Assembly: GCA_023435705.1 (NCBI GenBank)
Contig: JAEYRH010000008.1
Coordinates: 186,001-250,000, forward strand
DNA: 64,000 nt
DNA from: Bacillota bacterium
GTDB lineage: Bacteria; Bacillota; Clostridia; Christensenellales; UMGS416
Direction of reading: 5' to 3'
This document shows positions 33,551 through 42,372 of this stretch, piece after piece. Both the position numbers and the translations under genes were made by a program. Every line of letters begins with the position of its first letter. Position 1 is the stretch's first letter. A model generated the notes under the pieces. That model did no database searches. It worked only from the letters and a program-made list of their open reading frames with translations, and had not been told where the DNA came from.

Positions 33551-34045
33551 TCATTTCCACTTCTCCAGCGCATCTCCAAAGGCTTGGGTCACTTCCCCCA
33601 CCGCCTCGCGCACCGGCTCGGTCATTTCTTCCCCAAACTCCAGGCAAGCCGGCTGGATGCCCAATATCGTCGTGCGGCAGCCAAGCTCCTTGTGCAGATA
33701 ATCCAGCATCACCTTCAAGGGCAGCATGTGCGTGCTAAACGACACGCCGCCCACCACCTGGGGGTCCACATCACAAAGCTCGCCTGGAGCGCCGCCGAAG
33801 TCCGCCGCGTCGATGATCAGCACATGGTCGGCATGGAACTCCTTGATCACGCCGGTGAAGCACTCCGGGGCTGTGCCGCCGGACCACACGCGGAAACGCT
33901 CCGGCGATTGGCCGAAGCGTTCAATCAAAGCGTCGGTAATCATGACCCCGGCGCCGTCGTCGGCCATGAGCTCATGGCCAGCGCCCAGGATCGCGAGGCG
34001 CTCGCTGCTTTGGAGCAGCCGGGCCAGGAAACTATTCAGATTCAT
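33551..34045 (-). CDS. hycI: Hydrogenase maturation protease, HycI-like
   Basis: A 164-residue endopeptidase of the HycI/HybD family that removes the C-terminal tail of the large subunit after nickel insertion. LAILGAGHELMADDGAGVMI contains the first metal-binding Asp/Glu position, and LIIDAADFGGAPGEL the second; CRTTILGIQPACLEFGEEMT is the family-typical C-terminal block. It is the last gene of the operon, overlapping the NuoI-like gene by 14 bases. Its substrate is presumably the 404-residue large subunit encoded four genes upstream, whose tail is 44 residues long. Confidence 0.9.
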   Translation of the reverse strand: MNLNSFLARLLQSSERLAILGAGHELMADDGAGVMITDALIERFGQSPERFRVWSGGTAPECFTGVIKEFHADHVLIIDAADFGGAPGELCDVDPQVVGGVSFSTHMLPLKVMLDYLHKELGCRTTILGIQPACLEFGEEMTEPVREAVGEVTQAFGDALEKWK

Positions 34046-34397
34046 GGTCGCCGATGTCCACAGTCAGGTTTTCACGTTTGAAGTTGGCCAGCTCGAATTC
34101 AGGCGTGATGGCCAACGCGTCCTTGTTGCAGCTGTCCACACACTGGGCGCAGTAAATGCACCGGTCCAGATGCACGATGGCCTTGAACTGCTTGTCGGCC
34201 ACCTTGATGATCTCGATGGCATTGGCCGGGCAGTCGCGCATGCAGAGCTTGCAGCCGACGCACTTGGATGGTGCAAACTTCAGCCGCCCGCGATAGTTGG
34301 CGGGCTTGGCGGATTTCACATAAGGGTAGCCTGTGGTGGCCGGCTTTTGGAACAGCGTATGCAGCACCTGTGGCAGCATTTTTCCGGCTTTACTCAT
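34032..34397 (-). CDS. Hydrogenase ferredoxin subunit (NuoI/HycF-like)
   Basis: A 121-residue iron-sulfur protein with two [4Fe-4S] clusters. Cys46-49-52-56 (CVGCKLCMRDCP) and Cys80-83-86-90 (CIYCAQCVDSCNK) are the two ligand sets. It passes electrons toward the small subunit. Compared with NuoI it is short and lacks extra domains, as in Ech and Mbh enzymes. It overlaps the NuoH-like gene by four bases (ATGA) and hycI by 14. Confidence 0.9.
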   Translation of the reverse strand: MSKAGKMLPQVLHTLFQKPATTGYPYVKSAKPANYRGRLKFAPSKCVGCKLCMRDCPANAIEIIKVADKQFKAIVHLDRCIYCAQCVDSCNKDALAITPEFELANFKRENLTVDIGDHESE

Positions 34398-35323
34398 TTC
34401 ACAACACCTCTCACAATCAGATCCAGCAGCAGCTGGCCCAGCGTGATCGGCGTGAGGTAGAGCCAGCAGAAGCGCACCATCTGCTCGATCCTGAGGCGCG
34501 CCATCACGCTGCGGAAGGCCGCAAGCAGAAACACCACGGCCAGCGTCTTGATCACATAAAACACAAAGCCCAGAATCGGGTTTGCGGAAAACAGCGGGAT
34601 ATACACAGCAGCCAGGATGCTGGCCAGCACCACCATCTCCATGTCGATGGCCATGCGGAAAATGGCCAAATGCCGCCCGCCATACTCGGTGAAGGCGCCG
34701 GCCACGATTTCGGTCTCGGCCTCCGGTGTGTCAAAGGGCACACGCTCAAGCTTCCCCTGCATGGCAATGAGCGCCGCGGCAAAGCCCGGCAGGTTCACAA
34801 GCGCCATCAGCGGGTGCTCGGCGTAATACTGGGCAATGCCGGAAAGCGACCAGGAGTTGGCCAGCAGCGCCGGGCCAAGGATCGCCACAAACAGCGGCAC
34901 CTCATAGGCGAAAAGCTGCGTCAATGTGCGCACGCTGCCCAACGCCGCATAGAGCGACGAGGAGTTCCACCCGGCCAAAAAGAAGGTCAGCGTGGGGATG
35001 GTCAGCAGGTAAAGGATCACGATGATATCGCCCGTGAAGGGCAGCAAGGACTTGGTGCCCCACACCGGCACATAAAGGAACGCGGTGGCTACCGCAGCCA
35101 ATGCAAACACCGGCATCGCCTTGAACCAGCGGCGGTCGGCCTCGCAGGGCACGATGCTCTCCTTGCTCATGAGCTTGATTGTGTCTGCCAGCGGCTGGAA
35201 CCAGGGTGGCCCCTTGCGGTTCTGGAAACGGGCGTAGAGCTTGCGGTCCACAAACTCCACGACCAATGAGTAGGCCATCAGGAAGAACAGGCCTGGGAAG
35301 ATCAGCATGGTGAATACTGCCAT
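34394..35323 (-). CDS. Hydrogenase membrane anchor (NuoH/HycD-like)
   Basis: A 309-residue membrane subunit with about eight helices, the link between the soluble and membrane arms. The conserved acidic loop is PFDTPEAETEIVAGAFTEYG followed by GRHLAIFRMAIDMEM. RFQNRKGPPWFQPLADTIKL near residue 33 is the typical first cytoplasmic loop. Length and motifs fit respiratory-chain subunit 1 family members of group 4 hydrogenases. Abuts the large-subunit gene without a gap. Confidence 0.92.
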   Translation of the reverse strand: MAVFTMLIFPGLFFLMAYSLVVEFVDRKLYARFQNRKGPPWFQPLADTIKLMSKESIVPCEADRRWFKAMPVFALAAVATAFLYVPVWGTKSLLPFTGDIIVILYLLTIPTLTFFLAGWNSSSLYAALGSVRTLTQLFAYEVPLFVAILGPALLANSWSLSGIAQYYAEHPLMALVNLPGFAAALIAMQGKLERVPFDTPEAETEIVAGAFTEYGGRHLAIFRMAIDMEMVVLASILAAVYIPLFSANPILGFVFYVIKTLAVVFLLAAFRSVMARLRIEQMVRFCWLYLTPITLGQLLLDLIVRGVVK

Positions 35324-36538
35324 TTACCGGTTGCCTCCGATTTTCATGGTGGAAAAATCCAGGCCCCGCTCCCGGTGCCAGTCAATGCTGTATTGGCGCA
35401 GCGTCGCCCAATCCAGGGCGGACTCACGGCCGCTGTTGAGGTCGCGCACCAGCGCCACGCGGTCGGTGCAGGAAAAGCACGGGTCAATGGCGGCGATCAC
35501 AATCGGCACGTCGGCCAGATAGCCGCCCTCCAGCATGTGGGCCACGGCGGCGGCGTTGGCCATCGTGGGAGCGCGGAGCTTCACGCGCTCGGGCTTGTCG
35601 GTGCCGTTGGAGCGCACATAATGCACATCCTCGCCCCGGGGAGCCTCATAGCGGCTGATCGCCTCGCCGGCAGGCACCTTTCGCGGGAATTTGGCAACAA
35701 TAGGCCCGTCGGGGATGTTGTCCAGCACATGGCGGATGATCTTATAGCTTTCCAGCAGCTCCTTGATGCGCACCACCGCCCTGCCAAACACATCGGCGTG
35801 GTCGTCGGTGATCACTTCAAAGGGCATCTCGGCATAGGCGGCATAGGGGTCGTCACGGCGGACATCTTTATCCACTTCGGCGGCACGGGCCACCGGGCCG
35901 GCAGCGCCCAGGCGCAGGGCATCCTCGTGGGAAAGCCTGCCCACATTGGCCATGCGCATGTGCAGAGTCTTTTCATGAAGCGCCAGCTCCAGGTAATACT
36001 TGGTGCGTTCCTCCACCTGGTCGATGGCCTTGCGCACCTGGTCAAACTGGTCGGCATCAAAGTCGCGGCGCACGCCGCCATAGGTGTTGATGCCATAGTT
36101 CACGCGGTTGCCGGTGAGCAGCGCACACAGATCCAGCACCAGCTCCCGGTCTCGCCAGGTGTACATAAAGAGCGTGTCAAACCCCAGCTCGTGGCCGGCC
36201 ACGCCGAGCCACAGCATGTGGCTGTGGATGCGCTCCAGCTCGCCCACCAGCACCCGGAGCCATGCCGCCCGCACAGGGATTGTCACGCCGGCGATCTCCT
36301 CCACGGCCTGGATGAAGGCGGTGGAGTGGGAGTGGGAGCAAATGCCGCACACCCGCTCGATCAGGTAAATGTCTTGCATATAGGTGCGGCCTTCGCAGGC
36401 CTTCTCAATGCCGCGGTGGTTATAGCCGAAATTGAGCGCCGCGCCCACGACTCGCTCGCCATCCAGCGCCAGCACAAAATTCTCCGGTTCCTTGAGCGCC
36501 GGGTGTTGGGGCCCGACGGGGATTACGACCTTGCCCAT
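35324..36538 (-). CDS. [NiFe] hydrogenase large subunit, group 4 (NuoD/HycE C-domain-like)
   Basis: A 404-residue catalytic subunit. The four nickel ligands are intact: L1 motif RVCGICSHSHS with Cys64 and Cys67, and L2 motif DPCFSCTDR with Cys354 and Cys357. NuoD of complex I lacks these, so this is a hydrogenase, not an NADH dehydrogenase. Residues 361-404 after Arg360 form a 44-residue tail that HycI-type proteases remove in HycE relatives. GDRELVLDL-like TWRDRELVLDLCALLTGNRV and MRMANVGRLSHEDALRLGAA GPVARA are typical. It follows the NuoC-like gene by four bases. Confidence 0.95.
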   Translation of the reverse strand: MGKVVIPVGPQHPALKEPENFVLALDGERVVGAALNFGYNHRGIEKACEGRTYMQDIYLIERVCGICSHSHSTAFIQAVEEIAGVTIPVRAAWLRVLVGELERIHSHMLWLGVAGHELGFDTLFMYTWRDRELVLDLCALLTGNRVNYGINTYGGVRRDFDADQFDQVRKAIDQVEERTKYYLELALHEKTLHMRMANVGRLSHEDALRLGAAGPVARAAEVDKDVRRDDPYAAYAEMPFEVITDDHADVFGRAVVRIKELLESYKIIRHVLDNIPDGPIVAKFPRKVPAGEAISRYEAPRGEDVHYVRSNGTDKPERVKLRAPTMANAAAVAHMLEGGYLADVPIVIAAIDPCFSCTDRVALVRDLNSGRESALDWATLRQYSIDWHRERGLDFSTMKIGGNR

Positions 36539-36542
36539 GTGT

Positions 36543-37016
36543 TCAGCTCCCTTCCCCAGGCTGCGCCGGTGCCTGCTTCTTCCAGTCCTTGCGCAGCGGG
36601 TATTGCCCCTCCGGCCAATCGTCCGGCAGCGGGTATTTGATATCGCCGGGGATGCCCGTGATGGTCACGCCCAGCAGGTTGTGGATTTCCAGCTCATACA
36701 TCGTGGCGCCTTCATATAGCCCCGTCACCGTGGCAAACACCGGGTCATCCTTGGGCGCGAAGGCCTTCAGGTTCATCATGATGCCGCCGCGGGCCAGGTG
36801 ATAGATGATCTCCCAGTTGTCGCCGGAATCAAGCCCGGTCATCGTGCAGAGCGACTGGAAGCCCTGCTCGTCTTTCAAAAAGCCGATCACATCCAGCACC
36901 TTGTCGCGGGGCGCTTCACCGAAGAGGCGGCGTTCCCGCGTGACCTGGCATTTATCCTCCATGAAACCAAAGCGATCCACCAGCGCCTGGCGGATGGCCC
37001 CTTCCTGCTCATGCAT
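36543..37016 (-). CDS. NuoC-like subunit (30 kDa, HycE N-domain-like)
   Basis: A 157-residue cytoplasmic subunit that in HycE is fused to the large subunit, here a separate gene. LCTMTGLDSGDNWEIIYHLA, VFATVTGLYEGATMYELEIH NLLGVTITGIPGD and PLRKDWKKQAP are the typical complex I 30 kDa blocks. ATG at 37016 is chosen as start; GTG at 37028 is possible, but AAGG lies ten bases before the ATG. It overlaps the small-subunit gene by eight bases. Confidence 0.9.
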   Translation of the reverse strand: MHEQEGAIRQALVDRFGFMEDKCQVTRERRLFGEAPRDKVLDVIGFLKDEQGFQSLCTMTGLDSGDNWEIIYHLARGGIMMNLKAFAPKDDPVFATVTGLYEGATMYELEIHNLLGVTITGIPGDIKYPLPDDWPEGQYPLRKDWKKQAPAQPGEGS

Positions 37017-37509
37017 TGTTTTCGTCACCTTCCTCAGGGGTTTCCTGCGGGATTTCCGGTTTGGCTGCCTGGCCCTCCTTGCTTTCCAGCGAGGAGAGCA
37101 GCTTTACCACACCGTCGATGATGGCCTCCGGCGTGGCCGGGCAGCCGGGGATATAGGCCGACACGGGGATGGCCGCGTCAATGCCGCCCTCCACACCGTA
37201 ACAACCTTCAAACACGCCGCCGGAGCAGGAGCAGGTGCCCACGGCCACCACAAACTTGGGCTCGGCCATCTGCTCCCAGATGCGTTTCAATCGGTCGCGG
37301 GTTTGCATGGTCACCGGCCCGGAGCACACCAGCACGTCGGCATGGCGGGGCGTGCCCTTCTGCTGCACGCCAAACCGCTCCAGGTCAAACCGGGGAGCCA
37401 GAGCCGCCAGGATCTCAATGTCGCAGGCATTGCAGGCGCCGGTGTTGAAGTGGATGATCCACGGCGACTTCATCCGGGCCCAGGTGATCAGCTTGTCAAT
37501 CACAGACAT
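37009..37509 (-). CDS. [NiFe] hydrogenase small subunit (NuoB/HycG-like)
   Basis: A 166-residue electron-transfer subunit carrying the proximal [4Fe-4S] cluster. Its ligands are Cys26 and Cys29 in FNTGACNACDIE, Cys93 in VGTCSCSGG and Cys123 in IPGCPATPEAI. It is short, with only one cluster, as in group 4 enzymes. The last 25 residues (EGQAAKPEIPQETPEEGDEN) are charged and disordered. Start MSVIDKLITWARMKS at 37509 has AGGAG six bases upstream and lies inside the NuoA-like gene's end. Confidence 0.93.
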   Translation of the reverse strand: MSVIDKLITWARMKSPWIIHFNTGACNACDIEILAALAPRFDLERFGVQQKGTPRHADVLVCSGPVTMQTRDRLKRIWEQMAEPKFVVAVGTCSCSGGVFEGCYGVEGGIDAAIPVSAYIPGCPATPEAIIDGVVKLLSSLESKEGQAAKPEIPQETPEEGDENNA

Positions 37510-37840
37510 CTTCTTCACTCCTGAACAGCACTTTGAGCGCAAGCAGCGCCACGGCGATGAACACCACCGCCGCGAACCAATGGCCCGCCGGAGCGGTGGC
37601 AATGATCAGCGCCGCCACGTGCATGATTGTGAAGAAGAACGCCACCGGGAAAAACTCCTCATAATCCGGCTGGATCTTGTTCACATCCACATTCTGGCCG
37701 CAGGCGTAGGCCCTCTCCTTGCCGGCAACAGGCGTGCCCTTTGCGGCAAACCGGGAAGACAGCCAGGAGAACCCTCCTGCCAGCCCCAGCATGATCAGAA
37801 AGGCCACCGGCGGGGCCAACACAAACAGCAAACTCATCAT
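37496..37840 (-). CDS. NuoA-like subunit lacking the TM2 acidic residues
   Basis: A 114-residue membrane protein with three helices. The loop between helices 1 and 2 has Cys47 in RAYACGQN, matching the Cys/Ser of NuoA, and helix 2 starts EEFFPVAFFFTIMHVAALII. In E. coli NuoA the same position reads F-D-V-E; here M-H-V-A, so both acids (Asp79 and Glu81 there) are replaced by His74 and Ala76. NuoA is normally a component of complex I and is uncommon beside true [NiFe] hydrogenases. It overlaps the small-subunit gene by 14 bases; a 200-base repeat region separates it from the NuoK-like gene upstream. Confidence 0.85.
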   Translation of the reverse strand: MMSLLFVLAPPVAFLIMLGLAGGFSWLSSRFAAKGTPVAGKERAYACGQNVDVNKIQPDYEEFFPVAFFFTIMHVAALIIATAPAGHWFAAVVFIAVALLALKVLFRSEEDVCD

Positions 37841-38037
37841 TTCACTCCTATCCTATGCGCCAGGCGCGTGGTTGTCGGTGATTGGGGGCACAAACACTCG
37901 TTTTTTGCCCTCTGGAACCCTCTCCCCCTGCCCCTCCCCCGGAGGGGGGAACTGAGGTTTGCGGGCCGGGGCGGAGCCCGGCCCCTACTGAGCCTTATAT
38001 CCCGGGCGGGTATGGAACCCCGCCCCTACCAAGATCC
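37841..38037. repeat. Repeat cluster inside the hydrogenase operon
   Basis: About 200 bases between the NuoK- and NuoA-like genes. Contains two REP-like hairpins: GGGCCGGG..CCCGGCCC at 37963-37984 and GGGCGGG..CCCGCCC at 38004-38024, plus a CTCCCC/GGGGGGA stem near 37925. No gene. Confidence 0.7.
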
Positions 38038-38340
38038 CTACTCCCTCAAATTCGTCAGTTTCCTCGTGTCCACCGACCCATTGTGCTGATAAACACCGAT
38101 GACAATACCGGCGGCGATGGCCGTCACGATCACCTCAATCACAATGAGCATGATTGCAAAGGTCTGCGCCTCGGCCATGCGGCCCAAAATGGCACCGGCC
38201 AGGATGATCAGCAAGGTGACGGCCTTGGTGAGCACCTCCAGCGAGATGATCACGCGGATGAGGTTTCGGGTGGTGACCAGGCTGTAGATACCGGCGGCGA
38301 ACACCATCGCAATGCCCATGATAAACAGCGTGAGCAGCAT
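38038..38340 (-). CDS. NuoK-like subunit (MnhC/HyfE-type)
   Basis: A 100-residue membrane protein with three helices. The two buried glutamates of the NuoK/MrpC family are Glu35 in IISLEVLTKAV and Glu69 in IVIEVIVTAIA, both part of the proton pathway in complex I. Starts at 38340 with TGATG overlap to the NuoJ-like gene. Length matches NuoK exactly. Confidence 0.9.
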   Translation of the reverse strand: MLLTLFIMGIAMVFAAGIYSLVTTRNLIRVIISLEVLTKAVTLLIILAGAILGRMAEAQTFAIMLIVIEVIVTAIAAGIVIGVYQHNGSVDTRKLTNLRE

Positions 38341-38846
38341 CAGCGCTTCACCGCCTTTCCCTTGAATAGCACGACCACGCCGAACACTCCGGCCAGCACG
38401 ATCAGAATCGCGCCCAGGATGTCGAGCTGCCGGCTGTTCCACAGCGCCTCACGGGCAGCCGAGTTATCAGCAGGTATATTGGCCAGCACCAGCGGCAGGT
38501 TTGGGAACAAGATCCACACCAGAATGCCCAAAACACCAAGAGCCGCCGGAAGCCACAACGTTTTGCGCATGCGCTTGTAGCTGGCCTCGGTTTCCTCCTG
38601 GCTGGAGAGATTTTTTGTGAGGCTGATCGTGCTCACAAACACGGCCGTGATCAGGCCCGCGCACACCGAGAGCTCCAGCACGGCGGCCAGCGTGGCCCCC
38701 ATCAGATAAAGGATCACCGTGAGCACCGCCGACGTGACGGCCAGCGCAATGGCCGATTTGATCAGGCTGCGTATCATCACCGTGCATGCCGTTGAGACCA
38801 CCAGCCCCAACAGCAGCAACCCGTATACCAACGTATTGGATTCCAA
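38340..38846 (-). CDS. NuoJ-like subunit (MbhD/MrpA-C-type)
   Basis: A 168-residue membrane protein with about five helices. IRSLIKSAIALAVTSAVLTV then ILYLMGATLAAVLELSVCAG LITAVFVSTISLTKN is the NuoJ/MbhD core with its glycine-rich third helix. A region after it (SSQEETEASYKRMRK) faces the cytoplasm. Directly coupled to the NuoK-like gene, 32 bases after the NuoN-like gene. Confidence 0.88.
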   Translation of the reverse strand: MESNTLVYGLLLLGLVVSTACTVMIRSLIKSAIALAVTSAVLTVILYLMGATLAAVLELSVCAGLITAVFVSTISLTKNLSSQEETEASYKRMRKTLWLPAALGVLGILVWILFPNLPLVLANIPADNSAAREALWNSRQLDILGAILIVLAGVFGVVVLFKGKAVKR

Positions 38847-38878
38847 AGCTCTTCCCCCTCGGGTTTTGTTCTCAGGTG

Positions 38879-40288
38879 CTAAAACAACTTCATGGACTGA
38901 AACCAGCCCAGCAGGAAGGGCATCAAGATGCCAGCCGCCACGGTGATCCCAGCCAAGATGAGGGCCGGCACCGTGTAGTTTGCCCCGCCCTCGCGGATAT
39001 TCTCAAGGCCTTCCTTCAGCTTGCCGAAAAACACCTTGCGCTGAAGGATCAGGAAATAGCCAAGCGTGATCACGCTGGCCAGCAGCGCCACGGCGGCAAA
39101 AGCCACCTGCCCGGCCTGCATGAGCGCCATGATGATAAACAGTTTGCTCCAGAAACCGGACAGCGGCGGCACGCCGGCCGTGGAGAGGAACCCCACCACG
39201 GAGGTGCCACCGGTGATTTTCATATTGTTGGCCAAGCCGCCCAATTGGTCCATGTCGCGAGTGCCTGCCTGGGCTTCCACAGCGGCGGCATTCACAAATA
39301 GCAGCGATTTGAACACGGCGTGGTTGAAGAAGTGCAGCAGCGCGCCAAACAGCGCAAGCGGGGTGCCCAACCCGGCGCCCAGCACGATATAGCCCACCTG
39401 GCTCACGCTGGACCAGGCCAGCATTCGCTTCATGTCCTTCTGGCCGATGGCAGCCAGCGCACCCACTACGATGCTCACGGCGCCCAGCACCATAAACGGC
39501 ATGCCCAGCCCCGCGCCACCCAACACATCCTTCATCATGCGCAGGATCAGATAGACGCCGCCGGCCTTGGTCACAATGCCTGCCAGCAGCACGGAGACCG
39601 CCGGCGGGGCGGCTGAATATGCACCGGGCACCCAGCCGTGAAACGGCACCAAGCCCGCCTTGACCGCAAAGCCGGAGGCCAGCAGGATCACGGCGGCCTT
39701 CATTGCCAGCCTCATCGTGCCGGTGTGGCCGGAAAGATACTGCGCCAGGGAAGCGTAATCAAGTTTTCCGATCGTAAGAAAAATGAGAGCCATGGCGGTG
39801 AGCATCAGGATTGTGGCCACAGCCGAGAGCACCAGGTATTGGAACGCGCCCTCGAAGCCATCCCGCTCCTTCTTCATGGAGATCAGGATGAAGCTGGACA
39901 CGGCGGTCAGCTCCAGAAAGATGTAGGCACTGAACAGGTCGCGCACCAGCACGATGCCGCTCATGCCCATCACGGCCATCAGCGTGAGATTGGCGAAATT
40001 GAGGCTGTCATGCCCGTTGTTGAGCACCACCGCCATCAGGGCCACCAGCGCAATCGTGAAGAGCGCCGCCGAGCCCATGAAGTCCACTGCCATCGTGTAG
40101 CCAAACGGCAGGTCCACTTTGCCGATCAATGACTGCCACAACGGCATCGACGGCGTGATCGCCAACGCCATCAGCAGAGCGCAGATCACGCCGCTGATCC
40201 AGGGCGCGGCCTTTTCGCCGTGCCTGCGGCTCAACAGGTTTTGCAGTATGACGCCCGCCAGGGGGATCAGGAGAAAGAATGCTGGCAT
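38879..40288 (-). CDS. Antiporter-like membrane subunit 1 (NuoN-like)
   Basis: A 469-residue proton- or sodium-translocating subunit of the NuoL/M/N family with about fourteen helices. The TM5 glutamate is in FLELTAVSSFILISM, and the TM7 lysine is in KAGLVPFHGWVPGAYSAAPP. GQKDMKRMLAWSSVSQVGYI is the shared motif. It is followed by the J- and K-like genes and preceded by a 245-base repeat region. Confidence 0.93.
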   Translation of the reverse strand: MPAFFLLIPLAGVILQNLLSRRHGEKAAPWISGVICALLMALAITPSMPLWQSLIGKVDLPFGYTMAVDFMGSAALFTIALVALMAVVLNNGHDSLNFANLTLMAVMGMSGIVLVRDLFSAYIFLELTAVSSFILISMKKERDGFEGAFQYLVLSAVATILMLTAMALIFLTIGKLDYASLAQYLSGHTGTMRLAMKAAVILLASGFAVKAGLVPFHGWVPGAYSAAPPAVSVLLAGIVTKAGGVYLILRMMKDVLGGAGLGMPFMVLGAVSIVVGALAAIGQKDMKRMLAWSSVSQVGYIVLGAGLGTPLALFGALLHFFNHAVFKSLLFVNAAAVEAQAGTRDMDQLGGLANNMKITGGTSVVGFLSTAGVPPLSGFWSKLFIIMALMQAGQVAFAAVALLASVITLGYFLILQRKVFFGKLKEGLENIREGGANYTVPALILAGITVAAGILMPFLLGWFQSMKLF

Positions 40289-40533
40289 GATGATTCCTCT
40301 GATAATTTTCTAAGCATTCATGGGCGGGTACAGAGCCCCGCCCGTACATTGACATCGTGTGAGAGCTATCTCCCTACCCTCCCTTAATAAGGGGGGATGG
40401 CCCCACAGGGCCAGGGGGGGCCGCCGCCTTTGGCGGCACCTCCCTCAAGAGGGAGGCATATTCGTCAACGAATCCATTTTTGGGAACGCCTTGTCCCCCT
40501 CCTGAGGGGGATGTCGCGAAGCGACAGGGGGAG
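40289..40533. repeat. Repeat cluster inside the hydrogenase operon
   Basis: A 245-base non-coding stretch between the NuoL- and NuoN-like genes. It carries GGGCGGG-TACAGAG-CCCCGCCC, two ATG-stem-loop-CAG elements (40391-40420, stem GGCCC/GGGCC; 40506-40531, stem TCGC/GCGA), the hairpin GCCGCC-TTT-GGCGGC and two CTCCCT/AGGGAGG stems. No coding frame; it is the longest interruption of the operon. Confidence 0.75.
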
Positions 40534-42372
40534 TTAAAACACCCCGAAAAACATCACTGCTACAACCACCATTCCACAGAGCACCCACAGCAGATACATC
40601 CAGTGCGCTCCGTTGTGGGGCTTGCGGATGAGCCAGGAAAGGCCGTTTGCCGCCCAGGCAAAGCCATGGTTGAACACCCAGTCTATGGCCCGGTCGATGG
40701 CGAAAAGCACCTTGGAGAAGCCGTTCACCAGCTTCATGCCCAGTTCGTAGGGATCAAACCAGCGCTTCTCGGCTGCGTCATAGATCTGCTTGAGGCCGGG
40801 GGCGTAATGGATGTGGTCCACCGCGCCCAGGCCGCGGCCGGTTTTCTTCACACCATAGAGATGGTTTGCCACAGCGGCAGCCAGCACCACCAGGGAGATG
40901 ATCACAAGCGTCCATGTGTGCGGCAGGCCGGCAAAGGTCTCGCCCTCCAGGCGAGCGCCCAGCACGGGCTGGATCAGGCGCTCCAGCGGCAGCGCGTTCC
41001 ACACGCCGAAGAGCGTGCAGAGCGCGGCCAGCACAATCATCGGCACCAGCATGGGCACCGGAGCTTCCTTCACATCCTTGACCGCTTCACCGGGCTTTCC
41101 GAAGTAGGCGGCGTGGCCCAGTTTCAAAAAGGACGCGGCGGTCAGAAACGCGCCCAGCGCAGCACCGGCATAGAAGATCCAGCCGCTTTCCAGCGCGCCG
41201 TCAAAGATGAGCTCCTTGGAGAAGAAACCGTTGAACGGCGGCACGCCGGAGATGGCCGCAGCCGTCACGAGGAAACAGGCGAAGGTCACAGGCATTTTGC
41301 GCCCGAGACCGCCCAGTTTTTTAAGGTCTGTGGTGCCGGTCTGCTTCTCCACCGAGCCCGCGGTGAGAAAGAGGCCAGACTTATACATCGCGTGGTTGAT
41401 CATGTGGAACAAGCCGCCCACAATGCCCACCGGCAGCGCCGTGCCGATACCCAGAATCATGTAGCCCACCTGGCTGATCGCATGGTAGGAAAGCAGGCGC
41501 TTGTAGTCTTTCTGGATGAGCGCCATCATCACGGCCAGCAGGATCGTGGCCACGCCGATCGTCATCATCACAGTGCTCATCACGGTGCCGTGCTGGAACT
41601 TGAACAAATCCATGCTCACGCGCACCAGCAGATAGATGCCCAGCAGCTTTTCCAGCGCCGCCGGCATAAAGGCCATAAAGGGCGTGGGTGTGTCGTCCGC
41701 CGCGTCGGGGATCCAGCTGTGAAAAGGCATGGAGCCGGCCTTTGCGATCGCGCCGACCATCATCAGCGTGAATGCTGCCGCTCCCAGGCCCTCCACCGGC
41801 AGGCCGCTGATTTTGTCCATTGTGAGCGTGCCGGAAAGTTGGGCCGTCATGCCGATGCCAAGCATCATGCATAGGTCGGCAGTGCCATTCAAAACCAGCG
41901 CCTTCACGGCGGTTTTGGAGGCTTTTATGCCGCCGGTCAGGATCATCGCAAACAGCATGCCCAGCAAGCCTTCCCAGAAGAAGAGCAGCACGATCAGGTT
42001 GTTGGCCAGCACAGCGCCGTTTACGAAGGCCAGCGTGAGCAGCAGAAACGCCCAGAACATGCGCGGGTAGGGCTTGCCTTTCATAAACGAAGAGGCATAG
42101 AGCGCGATCAGCAGCCCAAAGCCGTTCACAGCCAGGCCGATGAAGGCGCTGAAGTGGTAGAGCCGGAAATTGAGCTCAATGCCGTTGCCGCCCCAGGGCA
42201 GCACGAACGAGAGCTCGCGGCCCATCAGCGCGATGGACAGCACCAGGTTTGCCGCCGTGGCGATGAGCGCGAAGATGACCTTGACCCATTTGTCTGTTTT
42301 TGGCAGCAAAAACACGCAAAGCGCAGCCGCCAGGGGGATCAGCACGGGGAACAACAAAATTGCGCCGTTCAT
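40534..42372 (-). CDS. Antiporter-like membrane subunit 2 (NuoL-like)
   Basis: A 612-residue subunit, about the length of NuoL. The TM5 glutamate is in LLFFWEGLLGMLFAMIL, the TM7 lysine in KAGSMPFHSWIPDAADDTPT, and LIQKDYKRLLSYHAISQVGY is the shared motif. The C-terminal ~120 residues (ALKQIYDAAEKRWFDPYELG-like KQIYDAAEKRWFDPYELGMK, then amphipathic helix and final helix MYLLWVLCGMVVVAVMFF) resemble the lateral arm helix of NuoL. It overlaps the NuoM-like gene by ATGA. Confidence 0.93.
   Translation of the reverse strand: MNGAILLFPVLIPLAAALCVFLLPKTDKWVKVIFALIATAANLVLSIALMGRELSFVLPWGGNGIELNFRLYHFSAFIGLAVNGFGLLIALYASSFMKGKPYPRMFWAFLLLTLAFVNGAVLANNLIVLLFFWEGLLGMLFAMILTGGIKASKTAVKALVLNGTADLCMMLGIGMTAQLSGTLTMDKISGLPVEGLGAAAFTLMMVGAIAKAGSMPFHSWIPDAADDTPTPFMAFMPAALEKLLGIYLLVRVSMDLFKFQHGTVMSTVMMTIGVATILLAVMMALIQKDYKRLLSYHAISQVGYMILGIGTALPVGIVGGLFHMINHAMYKSGLFLTAGSVEKQTGTTDLKKLGGLGRKMPVTFACFLVTAAAISGVPPFNGFFSKELIFDGALESGWIFYAGAALGAFLTAASFLKLGHAAYFGKPGEAVKDVKEAPVPMLVPMIVLAALCTLFGVWNALPLERLIQPVLGARLEGETFAGLPHTWTLVIISLVVLAAAVANHLYGVKKTGRGLGAVDHIHYAPGLKQIYDAAEKRWFDPYELGMKLVNGFSKVLFAIDRAIDWVFNHGFAWAANGLSWLIRKPHNGAHWMYLLWVLCGMVVVAVMFFGVF

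Noticed and set aside
35375..36640. Plus-strand frame of about 420 codons opposite the hydrogenase large subunit
   Set aside because: Shadow: the minus strand has all Ni-ligand motifs and overlapping operon partners.
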